Positions 35,501 through 45,641 of a stretch of DNA of 64,000 nt are shown here, one piece after another. Source of the stretch: Polytrichum commune (Eukaryota; Streptophyta; Polytrichopsida; Polytrichales; Polytrichaceae); contig OX485806.1 in assembly GCA_950295325.1 (NCBI GenBank), positions 46,185,169-46,249,168 on the forward strand, written 5' to 3'. Numbering within the stretch: position 1 is the stretch's first letter; the number at the start of each line of letters is the position of its first letter. The position numbers and the translations under genes were made by a program. A model generated the notes under the pieces. That model was not told the DNA's origin and ran no database searches. It worked only from the letters and a program-made list of their open reading frames with translations.

Positions 35501-36642
35501 AATGTGGCTTACTTAGCTCTTCAATAAGGCTCAAAGTGTTGATTTTGTGGCTAACTGAGTAAGGGGGCTGACTTAAATGTGGCTTACTTAGCTCTTCAAT
35601 AAGGCTCAAAGTGTTGTTTTTGTGGCTAACTTAGTAAGGGGGCTGACTTAAATGGGGCTTAGTTAGGTCTTCCATTAGGCTCAAAGTGTTGATTTTGTGG
35701 CTAACTGAGTAAGGGGGCTGACTTAAATGTGGCTTACTTGGCTCTTCAATAAGGCTGAAAGTGTTGTTTTTCTGGCTAACTGAGTAAGGGGCAGACTTAA
35801 ATGTGGCTTAGTTAGGTCTTCCATTAGGCTCAAAGTGTTGATTTTGTGGCTAACTGAGTAAGGGGGCTGACTTAAATGTGGCTTAGTTAGGTCTTCAATA
35901 AGGCTCAAAGTGTTGTTTTTTTGGCTAACTGAGTAAGGGGCTGACTTAAATGTGGCTTACTTAGCTCTTCAATAAGGCTCAAAGTGTTGTTTTTCTGGGT
36001 AACTTAGTAAGGATGCTGACTTAAATGTGGCTTATATAGCTCTTCAATAAGGCTCAAAGTGTTGATTTTGTGGCTAACTGAGTAAGGGGGCTAACTTAAA
36101 TGTGGCTTAGTTAGGTCTTGAATTAGGCTCAAAGTGTTGTTTTTCTGGCTAACTGAGTAAGGGGCAGACTTAAATGTGGCTTAGTTAGGTCTTCCATTAG
36201 GCTCAAAGTGTTGATTTTGTGGCTAACTGAGTAAGGGGGCTGACTTAAATGTGGCTTACATAGCTCTTCAATAAGGCTCAAAGTGTTGTTTTTCTAGCTA
36301 ACTGAGTAAGGGGCAGACTGAAATGTGGCTTAGTTAGGTCTTACATTAGGCTCAAAGTGTTGTTTTTGTGGCTAACTGAGTAAGGATGCTGACTTAAATG
36401 TGGCTTCTGTAGCTCTTCAATAAGGCTCAAAGTGTTGATTTTGTGGCTAACTGAGTAAGGGGGCTGACTTAAATGTGGCTTACTTAGCTCTTCAATAAGG
36501 CTCAAAGTGTTGTTTTTGTGGCTAACTGAGTAAGGGGCAGACTGAAATGTGGCTTAGTTAGGTCTTCCATTAGGCTCAAAGTGTTGTTTTTGTGGCTAAC
36601 TGAGTAAGGATGCTGACTTAAATGTGGCTTACTTAGCTCTTC

Positions 36643-36647
36643 AATAA
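36643..36647. repeat. Left target-site duplication of the solo LTR (AATAA)
   Basis: AATAA precedes the LTR in the satellite word CTTCAATAA and recurs at 37621-37625. A perfect 5-bp duplication around one LTR identifies it as a solo LTR. Confidence 0.92.
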
Positions 36648-37620
36648 TGTCGCAACCCTTGCTAGGTCCCTTAACAATCTTGCCAATTTTTGTTTCTAGC
36701 AAAGGTTACGAGCGCTAACCATTCGCATTCCGCCATGCTAATGGTTAGCTCCTCTTACCCCGGACCAATAGTTCATAGGAGGGAACCAACCCTCCTACTT
36801 TGCTTTCGGGACTCACCCCTTAATTGGTAACCCATTTCCCCAATGTGGACTTCCATCCATGGAAGTCCAATCCTATGTTGATCATCGCGTTGCCGGAGCA
36901 ACACTACAACAACCCGAACCATACTAGGCAACTATGGCCCCACAATGGGCCAATGCCCATGGAGGCCGTGCCGTTCGGCCTCGGGTGGGTGAGGCCACAC
37001 CACCTCACCCATATAAGCCTCTAGGACTCTACACGGAGCCCCTACCCCACCGCCAACCAACCTCTTGTCTCTCTACCAAGAGTTGGGGCCAAGTGGACAT
37101 TTTCCCTTAGCTGCTGGGCCTAGAACCCCCCCAGCAGCTTCAGACCATCATAACTTCCTTGTATGATGTCTGATCATAACAACCAACCACTCCATCCTCA
37201 TCTACGCTTCACGTAGATGCCGATGGACTCCTCACTTGCCCCATTCGGGCAAGTCTTGAGGAAGTTATGCCTGTTTGAACCTTGGCAGTCCCGGGAATCA
37301 CTCCCAGGCACTGCTGTACCAGGGCGCTGTCCCGGGACAGCGCCCCACTCAAATGGCCATAACTCCTAGCTCACACCTCCGATTGAGGTGTTCTTGAGCT
37401 TTCTAGAATCACCACGCCATGAACTACGCATAGCTCATGGCCTTACCCTTGTGCCTCCTAGTCTTCGTGGGTGGGAGGCGTTCCCAACGCCCGGGGCCCT
37501 CACCCACACTAGGATCACTTGGGCCCTCTCACCAACGGCGCCACAAGTCCCGGGTGTCACTCCGGGGTCCCCCTTGTGCCCATGGTGTTTCGGGCACTCC
37601 TCATGGAGAGGTGCGCGACA
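36648..37620 (-). mobile_element. Solo LTR of a Ty3/gypsy chromovirus
   Basis: This is a 973-bp LTR with ends TGTCGC and GCGACA, flanked by AATAA on both sides. It is essentially identical to the LTRs at 39567-40539 and 45642-46614; by eye I found only one difference (T against C near 36691). Orientation is taken from the full element. Many perfect inverted repeats occur in it: arms at 36714/36740, 36776/36790, 36847/36860, 37109/37130, 37141/37162, 37199/37212, 37234/37247, and a 24-bp palindrome at 37322-37345. Short plus-strand frames in it are conserved between copies only because the copies are recent. Confidence 0.95.
37322..37345. repeat. 24-bp perfect palindrome in the chromovirus LTR
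   Basis: The half-site is GGGCGCTGTCCC, followed directly by its own reverse complement with no spacer; the centre is CCCGGG. The same palindrome is present at 40241-40264 and 46316-46339 in the other LTR copies. Confidence 0.95.
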
Positions 37621-39566
37621 AATAAGGATCAAAGTGTTGATTTTGTGGCTAACTGGGTAAGGGGCAGACTTGAATGTGGCTTAGTTAGGTCTTCGATTAG
37701 GCTCAAAGTGTTGATTTTGTGGCTAACTGAGTAAGGGGGCTGACTTCAATGTGGCTTAGTTAGGTCTTGAATTAGGCTCAAAGTGTTGTTTTTCTCGCTA
37801 ACTGAGTAAGGGGCAGACTGAAATGTGGCTTAGTTAGGTCTTCCATTAGGCTCAAAGTGTTGTTTTTGTGGCTAACTGAGTAAGGATGCTGACTTAAATG
37901 TGGCTTACTTAGCTCTTCAATAAGGCTCAAAATGTTGATTTTGTGGCTAACTGAGTAAGGGGGCTGACTTAAATGTGGCTTACTTAGCTCTTCAATAAGG
38001 CTCAAAGTGTTGATTTTGTGGCTAACTGAGTAAGGGGGCTGACTCAAATGTGGCTTACTTAGCTCTTCAATAAGGCTCAAAGTGTTGTTTTTCTGGCTAA
38101 CTAAGTAAGGGGCAGACTGAAATGTGGTTTTGTTAGGTCTTCCATTAGGCTCAAAGTGTTGTTTTTGTGGCTAACTGAGTAAGGATGCTGACTTAAATGT
38201 GGCTTACTTAGCTCTTCAATAAGGCTCAAAATGTTGATTTTGTGGCTAACTGAATAAGGGGGCAGACTTGAATGTGGCCTAGTTAGGTCTTCGATTAGGC
38301 TCAAAGTGTTGTTTTTCTGGCTAACTGAGTAAGGGGCAGACTGAAATGTGGCTTAGTTAGGTCTTCCATTAGGCTCAAAGTGTTATTTTTGTGGCTAACT
38401 GAGTAAGGATGCTGACTTAAATGTGGCTTACTTAGCTCTTCAATAAGGCTCAAAGTGTTGATTTTGTGGCTAACTGAGTAAGGGGGCTGACTTAAATGTG
38501 GCTTACTTAGCTCTTCAATAAGGCTCAAAGTGTTGTTTTTGTGGCTAACTTAGTAAGGGGGCTGACTTAAATGGGGCTTAGTTAGGTCTTCCATTAGGCT
38601 CAAAGTGTTGATTTTGTGGCTAACTGAGTAAGGGGGCTGACTTAAATGTGGCTTACTTGGCTCTTCAATAAGGCTGAAAGTGTTGTTTTTCTGGCTAACT
38701 GAGTAAGGGGCAGACTTAAATGTGGCTTAGTTAGGTCTTCCATTAGGCTCAAAGTGTTGATTTTGTGGCTAACTGAGTAAGGGGGCTGACTTAAATGTGG
38801 CTTAGTTAGGTCTTCAATAAGGCTCAAAGTGTTGTTTTTTTGGCTAACTGAGTAAGGGGCTGACTTAAATGTGGCTTACTTAGCTCTTCAATAAGGCTCA
38901 AAGTGTTGTTTTTCTGGGTAACTTAGTAAGGATGCTGACTTAAATGTGGCTTATATAGCTCTTCAATAAGGCTCAAAGTGTTGATTTTGTGGCTAACTGA
39001 GTAAGGGGGCTAACTTAAATGTGGCTTAGTTAGGTCTTGAATTAGGCTCAAAGTGTTGTTTTTCTGGCTAACTGAGTAAGGGGCAGACTTAAATGTGGCT
39101 TAGTTAGGTCTTCCATTAGGCTCAAAGTGTTGATTTTGTGGCTAACTGAGTAAGGGGGCTGACTTAAATGTGGCTTACATAGCTCTTCAATAAGGCTCAA
39201 AGTGTTGTTTTTCTAGCTAACTGAGTAAGGGGCAGACTGAAATGTGGCTTAGTTAGGTCTTACATTAGGCTCAAAGTGTTGTTTTTGTGGCTAACTGAGT
39301 AAGGATGCTGACTTAAATGTGGCTTCTGTAGCTCTTCAATAAGGCTCAAAGTGTTGATTTTGTGGCTAACTGAGTAAGGGGGCTGACTTAAATGTGGCTT
39401 ACTTAGCTCTTCAATAAGGCTCAAAGTGTTGTTTTTGTGGCTAACTGAGTAAGGGGCAGACTGAAATGTGGCTTAGTTAGGTCTTCCATTAGGCTCAAAG
39501 TGTTGTTTTTGTGGCTAACTGAGTAAGGATGCTGACTTAAATGTGGCTTACTTAGCTCTTCAATAA
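37621..39566. repeat. 74/75-bp satellite array, block 3
   Basis: About 26 monomers lie between the solo LTR and the full chromovirus, including the right target-site duplication of the solo LTR (37621-37625) and the left one of the full element (39562-39566). The left 0.4 kb matches the right flank of the full element, and the rest matches the left flank of the solo LTR. No genes were seen. Confidence 0.96.
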
Positions 39567-40539
39567 TGTCGCAACCCTTGCTAGGTCCCTTAACAATCTT
39601 GCCAATTTTCGTTTCTAGCAAAGGTTACGAGCGCTAACCATTCGCATTCCGCCATGCTAATGGTTAGCTCCTCTTACCCCGGACCAATAGTTCATAGGAG
39701 GGAACCAACCCTCCTACTTTGCTTTCGGGACTCACCCCTTAATTGGTAACCCATTTCCCCAATGTGGACTTCCATCCATGGAAGTCCAATCCTATGTTGA
39801 TCATCGCGTTGCCGGAGCAACACTACAACAACCCGAACCATACTAGGCAACTATGGCCCCACAATGGGCCAATGCCCATGGAGGCCGTGCCGTTCGGCCT
39901 CGGGTGGGTGAGGCCACACCACCTCACCCATATAAGCCTCTAGGACTCTACACGGAGCCCCTACCCCACCGCCAACCAACCTCTTGTCTCTCTACCAAGA
40001 GTTGGGGCCAAGTGGACATTTTCCCTTAGCTGCTGGGCCTAGAACCCCCCCAGCAGCTTCAGACCATCATAACTTCCTTGTATGATGTCTGATCATAACA
40101 ACCAACCACTCCATCCTCATCTACGCTTCACGTAGATGCCGATGGACTCCTCACTTGCCCCATTCGGGCAAGTCTTGAGGAAGTTATGCCTGTTTGAACC
40201 TTGGCAGTCCCGGGAATCACTCCCAGGCACTGCTGTACCAGGGCGCTGTCCCGGGACAGCGCCCCACTCAAATGGCCATAACTCCTAGCTCACACCTCCG
40301 ATTGAGGTGTTCTTGAGCTTTCTAGAATCACCACGCCATGAACTACGCATAGCTCATGGCCTTACCCTTGTGCCTCCTAGTCTTCGTGGGTGGGAGGCGT
40401 TCCCAACGCCCGGGGCCCTCACCCACACTAGGATCACTTGGGCCCTCTCACCAACGGCGCCACAAGTCCCGGGTGTCACTCCGGGGTCCCCCTTGTGCCC
40501 ATGGTGTTTCGGGCACTCCTCATGGAGAGGTGCGCGACA
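39567..40539 (-). repeat. chromovirus 3' LTR
   Basis: This 973-bp LTR with ends TGTCGC/GCGACA is identical by eye to the 5' LTR at 45642-46614 in all lines compared. It contains the same series of foldbacks, including the palindrome at 40241-40264. Confidence 0.95.
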
Positions 40540-40552
40540 CTCACCCCCACCA
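40540..40552 (-). other. chromovirus polypurine tract
   Basis: The minus strand reads TGGTGGGGGTGAG directly before the 3' LTR, the expected plus-strand primer position. A near copy of this tract and the adjoining 25 bp lies at about 41322-41365. Confidence 0.75.
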
Positions 40553-41392
40553 AACGGAGTCGATGCCCTCATCGACAATACTCGTAGTCGGCACACCAAT
40601 TCTCAAGTTGCCATCCTCTATGGTGCGGCATTGTGTTTACCTTAGGGCGCGACCCCCACAATGCATCTTCAAATTTGGCATAGTCCCAAAGGTGTCGTTC
40701 CTAGGTGGTCCGTTAGCGACCTTGGATCTCTCCTCCAAGGACCTAACCTATACTAGACCCACCTACTTTGGGACTCACTTGGGTTGCCCCTCCTTTGGGG
40801 CCTCCCCCGTTAGGCTCCACTAGCCTAACGTGACACATCTAGGCGAGACCTCAACGCTTCCACTAAGTTGTCTCGGTTGCAACTCCGAGATGGCTTTCCA
40901 TTGTTAAGCCACGCCTCGATCGCACGGGGGTGATGCCAAGTCCCGCCCGACTCGGTTCCCACTTTGCTCTTTCGAGACATGGGTTCATGACTCCCATGCG
41001 CCAACTTTCGTTAGCTCGCGGGTAGCACTTTTATGAGCACGCGCCATCACCTTGTCCCCGCCCGGACAAGCCCACAATTAAGAAGTTTCTTGGTTTTATC
41101 CAAGGCCCCTCCAAGCCATGGCCCCCAATTACTCGGCTTACCCAACCTAGTTTGGCATGTCTATTCCCCCTCTTCCATTAACCAAGCACAAGTACAAGAC
41201 TAGGACCTCATCTCATACTTTTCTCTTTGCACCACTAAAGTTAGGATTTTATTCCGTCAAGCCAAAGAACAAGTTCATGTCGTGGAGCAATTAACCTCGA
41301 AGCTAAGTGTGCTACTAGCGTCTCTCCCCCACTAAAGGAGATTGATGTCCTCATCAATGCCTACGCTTCATTTTATTGGAATCCTTAGCCTT
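40553..41392 (-). other. chromovirus 3' untranslated region
   Basis: About 840 bp lie between the chromodomain and the LTR. I recognise no domain in any frame. The notable feature is a second purine-tract-like segment at 41322-41365 (minus strand TTTAGTGGGGGAGAG), which matches the tract at the LTR edge and the neighbouring GATGTCCTCATC sequence. The region is GC-rich and CpG-containing, unlike the satellite. Confidence 0.55.
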
Positions 41393-41500
41393 AGTTTCTT
41401 CAAAGTGCTTCACCAATTCATTGGTGTTCACCATGTCTCTTGCCGCCACCCAAGCGGTTTCTTTCTCATGGTATCCTCACCATTTCACCAAGTACTCATT
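41393..41500 (-). pseudogene. chromodomain of the chromovirus integrase (stop-containing)
   Basis: Conceptual translation on the minus strand gives EYLVKW, a TGA stop (41477-41479), GYHEKE, then WVAARDMVNTNELVKHFEET. This fits the chromodomain pattern of YLVKWKGY, E..TW and a C-terminal helix ending in FE. Chromodomains at the integrase C-terminus bind modified histone H3 and guide insertion to heterochromatin in related elements. Here the stop falls where the second aromatic-cage region begins, so the copy is broken. It lies in the position expected for a chromovirus, between the integrase and the purine tract. Confidence 0.8.
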
Positions 41501-41639
41501 TGTACATTTTGTTTTCATTTTCACTTGGGCTTCCTACACTTGAGGATGCCCTCCTACCTCATGTTCCAAGTGACCTCCACAAGGTCGGGACGTGGCCTAA
41601 TCACTTGCTTGTGATCGGGCCACAAGGTGTCGTCCTAAA

Positions 41640-42830
41640 ATGACTTTCGTAATGAGACATGAAATGTCGGATGCACTTTGATGTCCGGCGGTAATTCCAA
41701 CTTATACATGTCCTTGAACACTTGTTGCACAATGGAAAACGAAGTTCCAATTTTGGACATGAACTTTTGAAGTAAGGCCTTTGGGCAAGGTGAAGTTGTC
41801 CACATTCAACAACACCTTATTGGCCCACCTCATACTCCACTTCGCGTCTTCCGGCATTGATTTGCACTCCGTAGCACCTTCGGGCTTTCTCCACCAACAA
41901 CTTGGTCATCTCCAAGACTTGTTTACCATCCTTGGCCAAGTCCTCACCATCTTGGTTCAACTCTAGTGTTGAATGTGCCCCCTCGAGAGCTAGGTTAATA
42001 GGTTGGAGCGCATCCACTACATAAGCCACCACCAAAGACCACCCCTTGGTAGCCAAGTGCGTGGCTACATTGCAATTACACTCCGCTCGACCCACATAGT
42101 CCGCCCAATCTCCTTGGTCCGCCCCCACCAAGTTCCTCAAGTATTGCTTCAAGACTCCATTCACACGCTCCGTTTTCCCAAATATTTGGGAATGCAAGGC
42201 CGTGCTAAACCTTAGTTTCATTGCGACCTCCTTAGAGAAATGCATTGAAAATGCACTTGTGAACTTTGGATCTTGATCCCACACAATCACTCTTGGCAAC
42301 CCGTGGTGCCTCAACCATCCTTTGAGAAAAGGCTATGCGGTCTCCAACGCGGTGGCGGTTCCCACAATCAGCACCATGTGTGCCAACTTGGCAAACCGCT
42401 CTACCATCAACAAGATGGCATCATACCCATGTGACTCCGGCAAACTTGTGATCAAGTCCATGCACATACTATGCCATGGCGCCGACGGGATAAGCAACGG
42501 TTGCAAGAAACCGCCTTGCTTTTGGTAAGAGGCTCGGTTCACTTGGCACTTTATTCACGCCTTCACAAAGTGGGTTATATCCTCCTTTATGCACCGCCAA
42601 TGGTACCTCCATGACACCATTCTATGGCGGTTTTTTCTTTCTCCTCTATGGCCGGCAATAGGACTATCACATTTTTCCTTCAAAACCGATAGCCTCAACT
42701 TGCCTTGAGGCACATACACCCGACTTTGCTTGCACTTGAACAATCCGTCCACCAACTTAACCTCTTTGAGCACCTTGCTCTTGCGAAGCTCACCTAAAAG
42801 CTTTTGTGCCTCGGGGTAGTTAATTTACCC
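41640..42830 (-). pseudogene. chromovirus integrase, lightly decayed
   Basis: Reading leftward, an H2C2-type zinc-binding part (VYVPQGKLRLSVLKE, SPIAGH, about 42773-42555) is followed by the catalytic core (42542-41817). The core contains CMDLITSLPES, VIVWDQDPKFTS and GKTERVN, which hold the two Asp and the Glu of the DDE triad. It is interrupted by in-frame stops at 42555-42557 (after FVKA, where Cys is expected) and 42333-42335, then by a one-base frameshift near 41818. Beyond that, KVLLNVDNF and LELPPDIKVHPTFHVSL continue the C-terminal part to about 41640. The damage is light compared with the RT. Confidence 0.88.
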
Positions 42831-42839
42831 CTCCCGTAT

Positions 42840-43820
42840 CTTGCATCACAAGTTTCCTTCGCCGGCACACATTAGCCACAAGGTTTGGATGGTTCTCATT
42901 GCTTGGAACTCATCCGGTCTACTTAGCGCATCCGGCACCACATTTTCATGGTCCGGTTTGTGGATCAAATCCACCTTCATAAGCGCCAAACTATCATGCC
43001 ACCGCAATGACTTGGCGCTCACTTGCGCTTGTATATGTTAAAATACTTTTAGGACACATTGTCCATGTAGACCTTTGCTTTGTGCGACCCCAAATAGTGT
43101 CGCCACATCTTCAAGCAATGCACTACGGCAAAGAAGTTCTTTGTCATGAGTTGGTTGTCTTCTTTGACAACCATCGAGCCTCAAGCCCCCATATGCAAAG
43201 GCCATCCATCTTACATTAACAATCCGCCATTGGCAAAGTCATTCACCCCCGTATGCACCTCAAAAGGTATGTCAAGCTCCGCGAACTTGAGCACAGGCGG
43301 CGAAGAGAACTTGGTCTTAAGCTCCCCAAAGACTCATGACAAACATCATCCCACTCTTGGGATAGCCATTTCTTCCACAAGTCGAACCATCGAGCTTCAT
43401 GCTCTCGTATGCAATGGCCATCCATCTTGCATCAACATCCGCCAATGGTAAAGTCCTCGCCCCCCGTATGCACCTCAAAAGGTTTGTCAAGCTCCGCGAA
43501 CTTGAAAACGGGTGGTAAAGAGGAACTTGGTCTTAAGCTCCTCAAAGACTTGGTGGCAAGGCTCATCCCACTCTTGGGATAGCCATTTCTTGCACAAGTT
43601 GGACAAGCTTCTACAACCATGGAGCTTAATGCTCCCATAAGCAATGGTCCTCCATCTTGGATCAACATCCGCCAATGGTAAAGTCCTTTGCCTTCATGTG
43701 CACCTCAACATGCTCATGAAAATCCGAAACTTAACCACATCTTGTGAAGAGAACTTTTTCTTGAGCTCCCCAAAGGCTTGGTGACAAGGCTCATCCCACT
43801 CTTGGGATAGCCATTTTTTC
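42840..43820 (-). pseudogene. chromovirus RNase H region with triplicated segment
   Basis: The core contains KFAELDKPFEVHTG (equivalent of the KFADFSKPFEVHTDAS type), then NFFAVVHCLKMWRHYLGS (about 43190-43080), and ends with VDLIHKPDHENVVPDALSR (about 42990-42920), the usual RNase H to integrase boundary. The first catalytic Asp (HTD) reads HTG in one copy. A segment of about 217-228 bp, from AIPRVG/LSQEWDE through the HTG motif, is present three times in tandem (anchors at 43351, 43568 and 43796). Stops and frame changes separate the copies. No intact frame remains. Confidence 0.8.
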
Positions 43821-44130
43821 CAACATGTTGACTAAGGTTCTAGCAACCTTAGAAAAACCATGAATGAAGTGGTGGTAGTAGTTGGTTAGGCCAACAAATG
43901 ACCTAAGCCCTTTTCTTGAGTCAAGGGCCAATTCTCTTCTTGGATTGCCTTGACATTCTTCATGTTCATCCACCAACTTCCTTTGTCACCACATACCTCA
44001 AGAACTCAATTTCTCGTTGAGCAAAGTTATTTTTCACTCCTTGGCGGTAACTTTTTGGGCAACACATTGGTGAATACATCCTTGTATCTCACCAACATCC
44101 CACCAATGTGATTTGGAGGAGGCCCATCTT
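43810..44130 (-). pseudogene. chromovirus reverse transcriptase remnant (core deleted)
   Basis: The frame passes from LVRYKDVF and LPKKLPPR, the usual lead-in to the RT domain (about 44100-44040), directly to REIEFLRYVVTKE, the end of the RT palm/thumb (about 44021-43985). It then continues with LRSFVGLTNYYHHFIHGFSK (about 43900-43840), the connection region. The segment that would hold the catalytic Asp motif and the YxDD box, roughly 160 residues in related elements, is absent; the junction lies at about 44022-44040. The element is therefore non-autonomous. Confidence 0.8.
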
Positions 44131-44444
44131 TCCTAGCCTCTCCATACATTCCTTGGAGTTCCTCCAATGGAACCATGACCATTATGTTTTCTATTTTTCA
44201 GTTGGTCCATTAAGACCAAATTCAACTTGGGTCCTCCTACCATAGGAGTCCTTGTCAATTTGAACATCAACTCATTGCCATTATGACACATCATAATGCA
44301 CCGCAAGCACACCGGCTTGCACCTCACATCTTTCATGTGAGTTTCAAAGAAGGCGGCCTTCACAATGACATGCATTTCATCTATTTCACTTGGTGTGAAA
44401 TTTTGACAAAAATCCAATGTCCCACATTGAAAGGTTACATGCAT
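44131..44444 (-). pseudogene. chromovirus protease to RT linker
   Basis: A frame of about 100 codons reads FETHMKDVRCKPVCL, then LTRTPMVGGPKLNLVLMDQL. This resembles the region between the retropepsin-like protease and RT in plant chromoviruses, where a statement of the type ILGxTFF is followed by this linker. The ILG box itself is eroded to VKAAFFETH. I cannot find a clear DTGA-type protease active site upstream. Confidence 0.5.
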
Positions 44445-44559
44445 CGCGGCCTCCTTTGTCTCATGCGGTTTGCCCTTTCCAAACCGACCTTGGTGGGCTT
44501 GCCCGCTCTACCAATCGGCAAGCCCCAACTCCCTTATGAATTTTGGGCTCAAGAAGGCA

Positions 44560-45600
44560 TGGCTTGCCTCTTTGTCAACCCATTAGACGTTTGTCCCATT
44601 CATTTGAGCCTCAAGATATAAAATAGTTGGCCTTGGCTTAAGGCTACTAGCCTTGGCCACAATGCCATCGTCTTACATTTGGTCCTCGGCAACTTGGCTT
44701 GGCTTGGTCCGCAAAGCCAACTTTAAACATTTCGTCCGCGGGACAAATTGGTTTGGTGCCACAAAACCAATTTCTAATAGTTTGTCCGCAAAACAAACAT
44801 GTTTTGCCTTGGTAGCACAAAGCCACCTTCCCACACTCCGTCCACGGCACGAACATGAATTGCCTTGGTAGGACAAACCCACCTCCCAACATTCCGTCCG
44901 CGGCACAAGTATGATTTGCTTTGAAAGCATAAAGCCACCTTTCAACATTCCGTCCGCGGCACCAACATGTTTTGCCTAAGTAAAATGGACCAAACAATTT
45001 GCACTCATTTCTTTGGGACCTACTTTGGCTAAAGCCACTTGTGGTGATGCGCCGCCAAACTTCTCTTTAGGACCATCGGCTTCAATGCTCTTGCAAACTT
45101 GATGGTCCCCACCATGTCCTCAAGAAGCCTTAGGGACTTAAACAAGGCATCCACCACCCGCTTTTAAAACCCCACCTAAAAGGATGCATTTCTTAGAAAG
45201 CTCGTCCGTTTTAGGTGTATCCTTCATTTGTGCGTTTGAATAGCGCACATAGGCCTTAAGAGACCCCGGGTGCCTCATTAGCACCAAATTCATTCCAACA
45301 TCAATACCTTCCAGGCATTTCGAATTGGAATTTCAATCCAACATTAATGCCCTCCAAGGTTTTGGGTGCTTTCGGTATTCTAGGCCCCAAAAGTTTTTTG
45401 AGGTTTCCGGGAGCCCTTTTCAAAGCACTCCTCCATTTTCCTTACCAAATCCACCCTCATGCCCACTATTGTCATTAGAACCAATGGTATGGTCAAATTC
45501 CACTTGCACATGATCCTTGTTCCAATTTGAGCCTCACAACCTTTTGGAAACCCCGGGCTCACCATCATAACCCGCATTTTTGATAGCCATGTTTCCCTCA
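44560..45600 (-). pseudogene. chromovirus gag-like region, strongly decayed
   Basis: After the primer site the first ATG context reads MAIKNAGYDGEPGVSKRL then a stop. Several short frames follow without a recognisable capsid fold. The 3' part carries a 56-bp tandem repeat (44705-44990) whose translation in one frame keeps paired Cys residues, which may be remains of zinc knuckles. Assignment rests on position between primer site and protease-RT linker. Confidence 0.5.
44705..44990 (-). repeat. 56-bp tandem repeat within gag (about 5 copies)
   Basis: Consecutive units share the plus-strand words ACAAAGCCACC, TTCCGTCCGCGG and ATGTTTTGCC at 56-bp intervals (for example TCCGTCC near 44840, 44897 and 44953). 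Because 56 is not a multiple of three, each unit is read in a shifted frame. In one frame a unit reads TCLFCGQ followed by WFC, a possible eroded CCHC knuckle. Confidence 0.7.
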
Positions 45601-45621
45601 AAGTGCGAGCTCAAAACTTGG

Positions 45622-45639
45622 AACCCTGCTCTGATACCA
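45622..45639 (-). other. chromovirus primer-binding site (initiator tRNA-Met 3' end)
   Basis: The minus strand reads TGGTATCAGAGCAGGGTT two bases after the 5' LTR. TGGTATCAGAGC is the classic plant primer site complementary to the 3' end of initiator tRNA-Met. This fixes the element on the minus strand. Confidence 0.95.
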
Positions 45640-45641
45640 AG

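Larger units (their letters stand above)
13084..36647. repeat. 74/75-bp satellite array, block 2
   Basis: About 315 monomers of the same satellite lie in the same orientation. Two monomer families dominate: an A type with CTTACTTAGCTCTTCAATAAGG and usually GATTTTGTGG, and a B type with CTTAGTTAGGTCTTCCATTAGG and usually GTTTTTGTGG. Subtypes include TTTTGTTAGG (for example 24900), ACTTGGCTCTTC, and GGGTAACTTAG with TTATATAGC. No gene, RNA gene or foreign insertion was seen inside this block. Confidence 0.97.
35062..40539. repeat. 2919-bp segmental duplication containing satellite and an LTR
   Basis: Positions from about 35062 to the right edge of the solo LTR (37620) recur at about 37981-40539 with a constant offset of 2919. 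The copied part includes unusual monomers (CAAAGTGTTATTTTTG, AAATGGGGCTTAG, GTGGCTTCTGTAGC) and the chromovirus LTR. In copy 1 the LTR is followed by satellite; in copy 2 it is followed by the element interior. The satellite right of the solo LTR (37621 to about 38040) instead matches the sequence right of the full element (46615 to about 47034). Confidence 0.93.

Noticed and set aside
36502-36702. Chimeric frame running from the chromovirus LTR into satellite (and its copy at 39421-39621)
   Set aside because: It starts at TTG and merely joins LTR sequence to the open satellite frame. The second copy is a result of the 2919-bp duplication.
37388-37660. 90-codon plus-strand frame in the LTR, conserved at 46382
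   Set aside because: Conservation reflects nearly identical LTR copies. It lies antisense to the element and reads into the satellite, with no domain.
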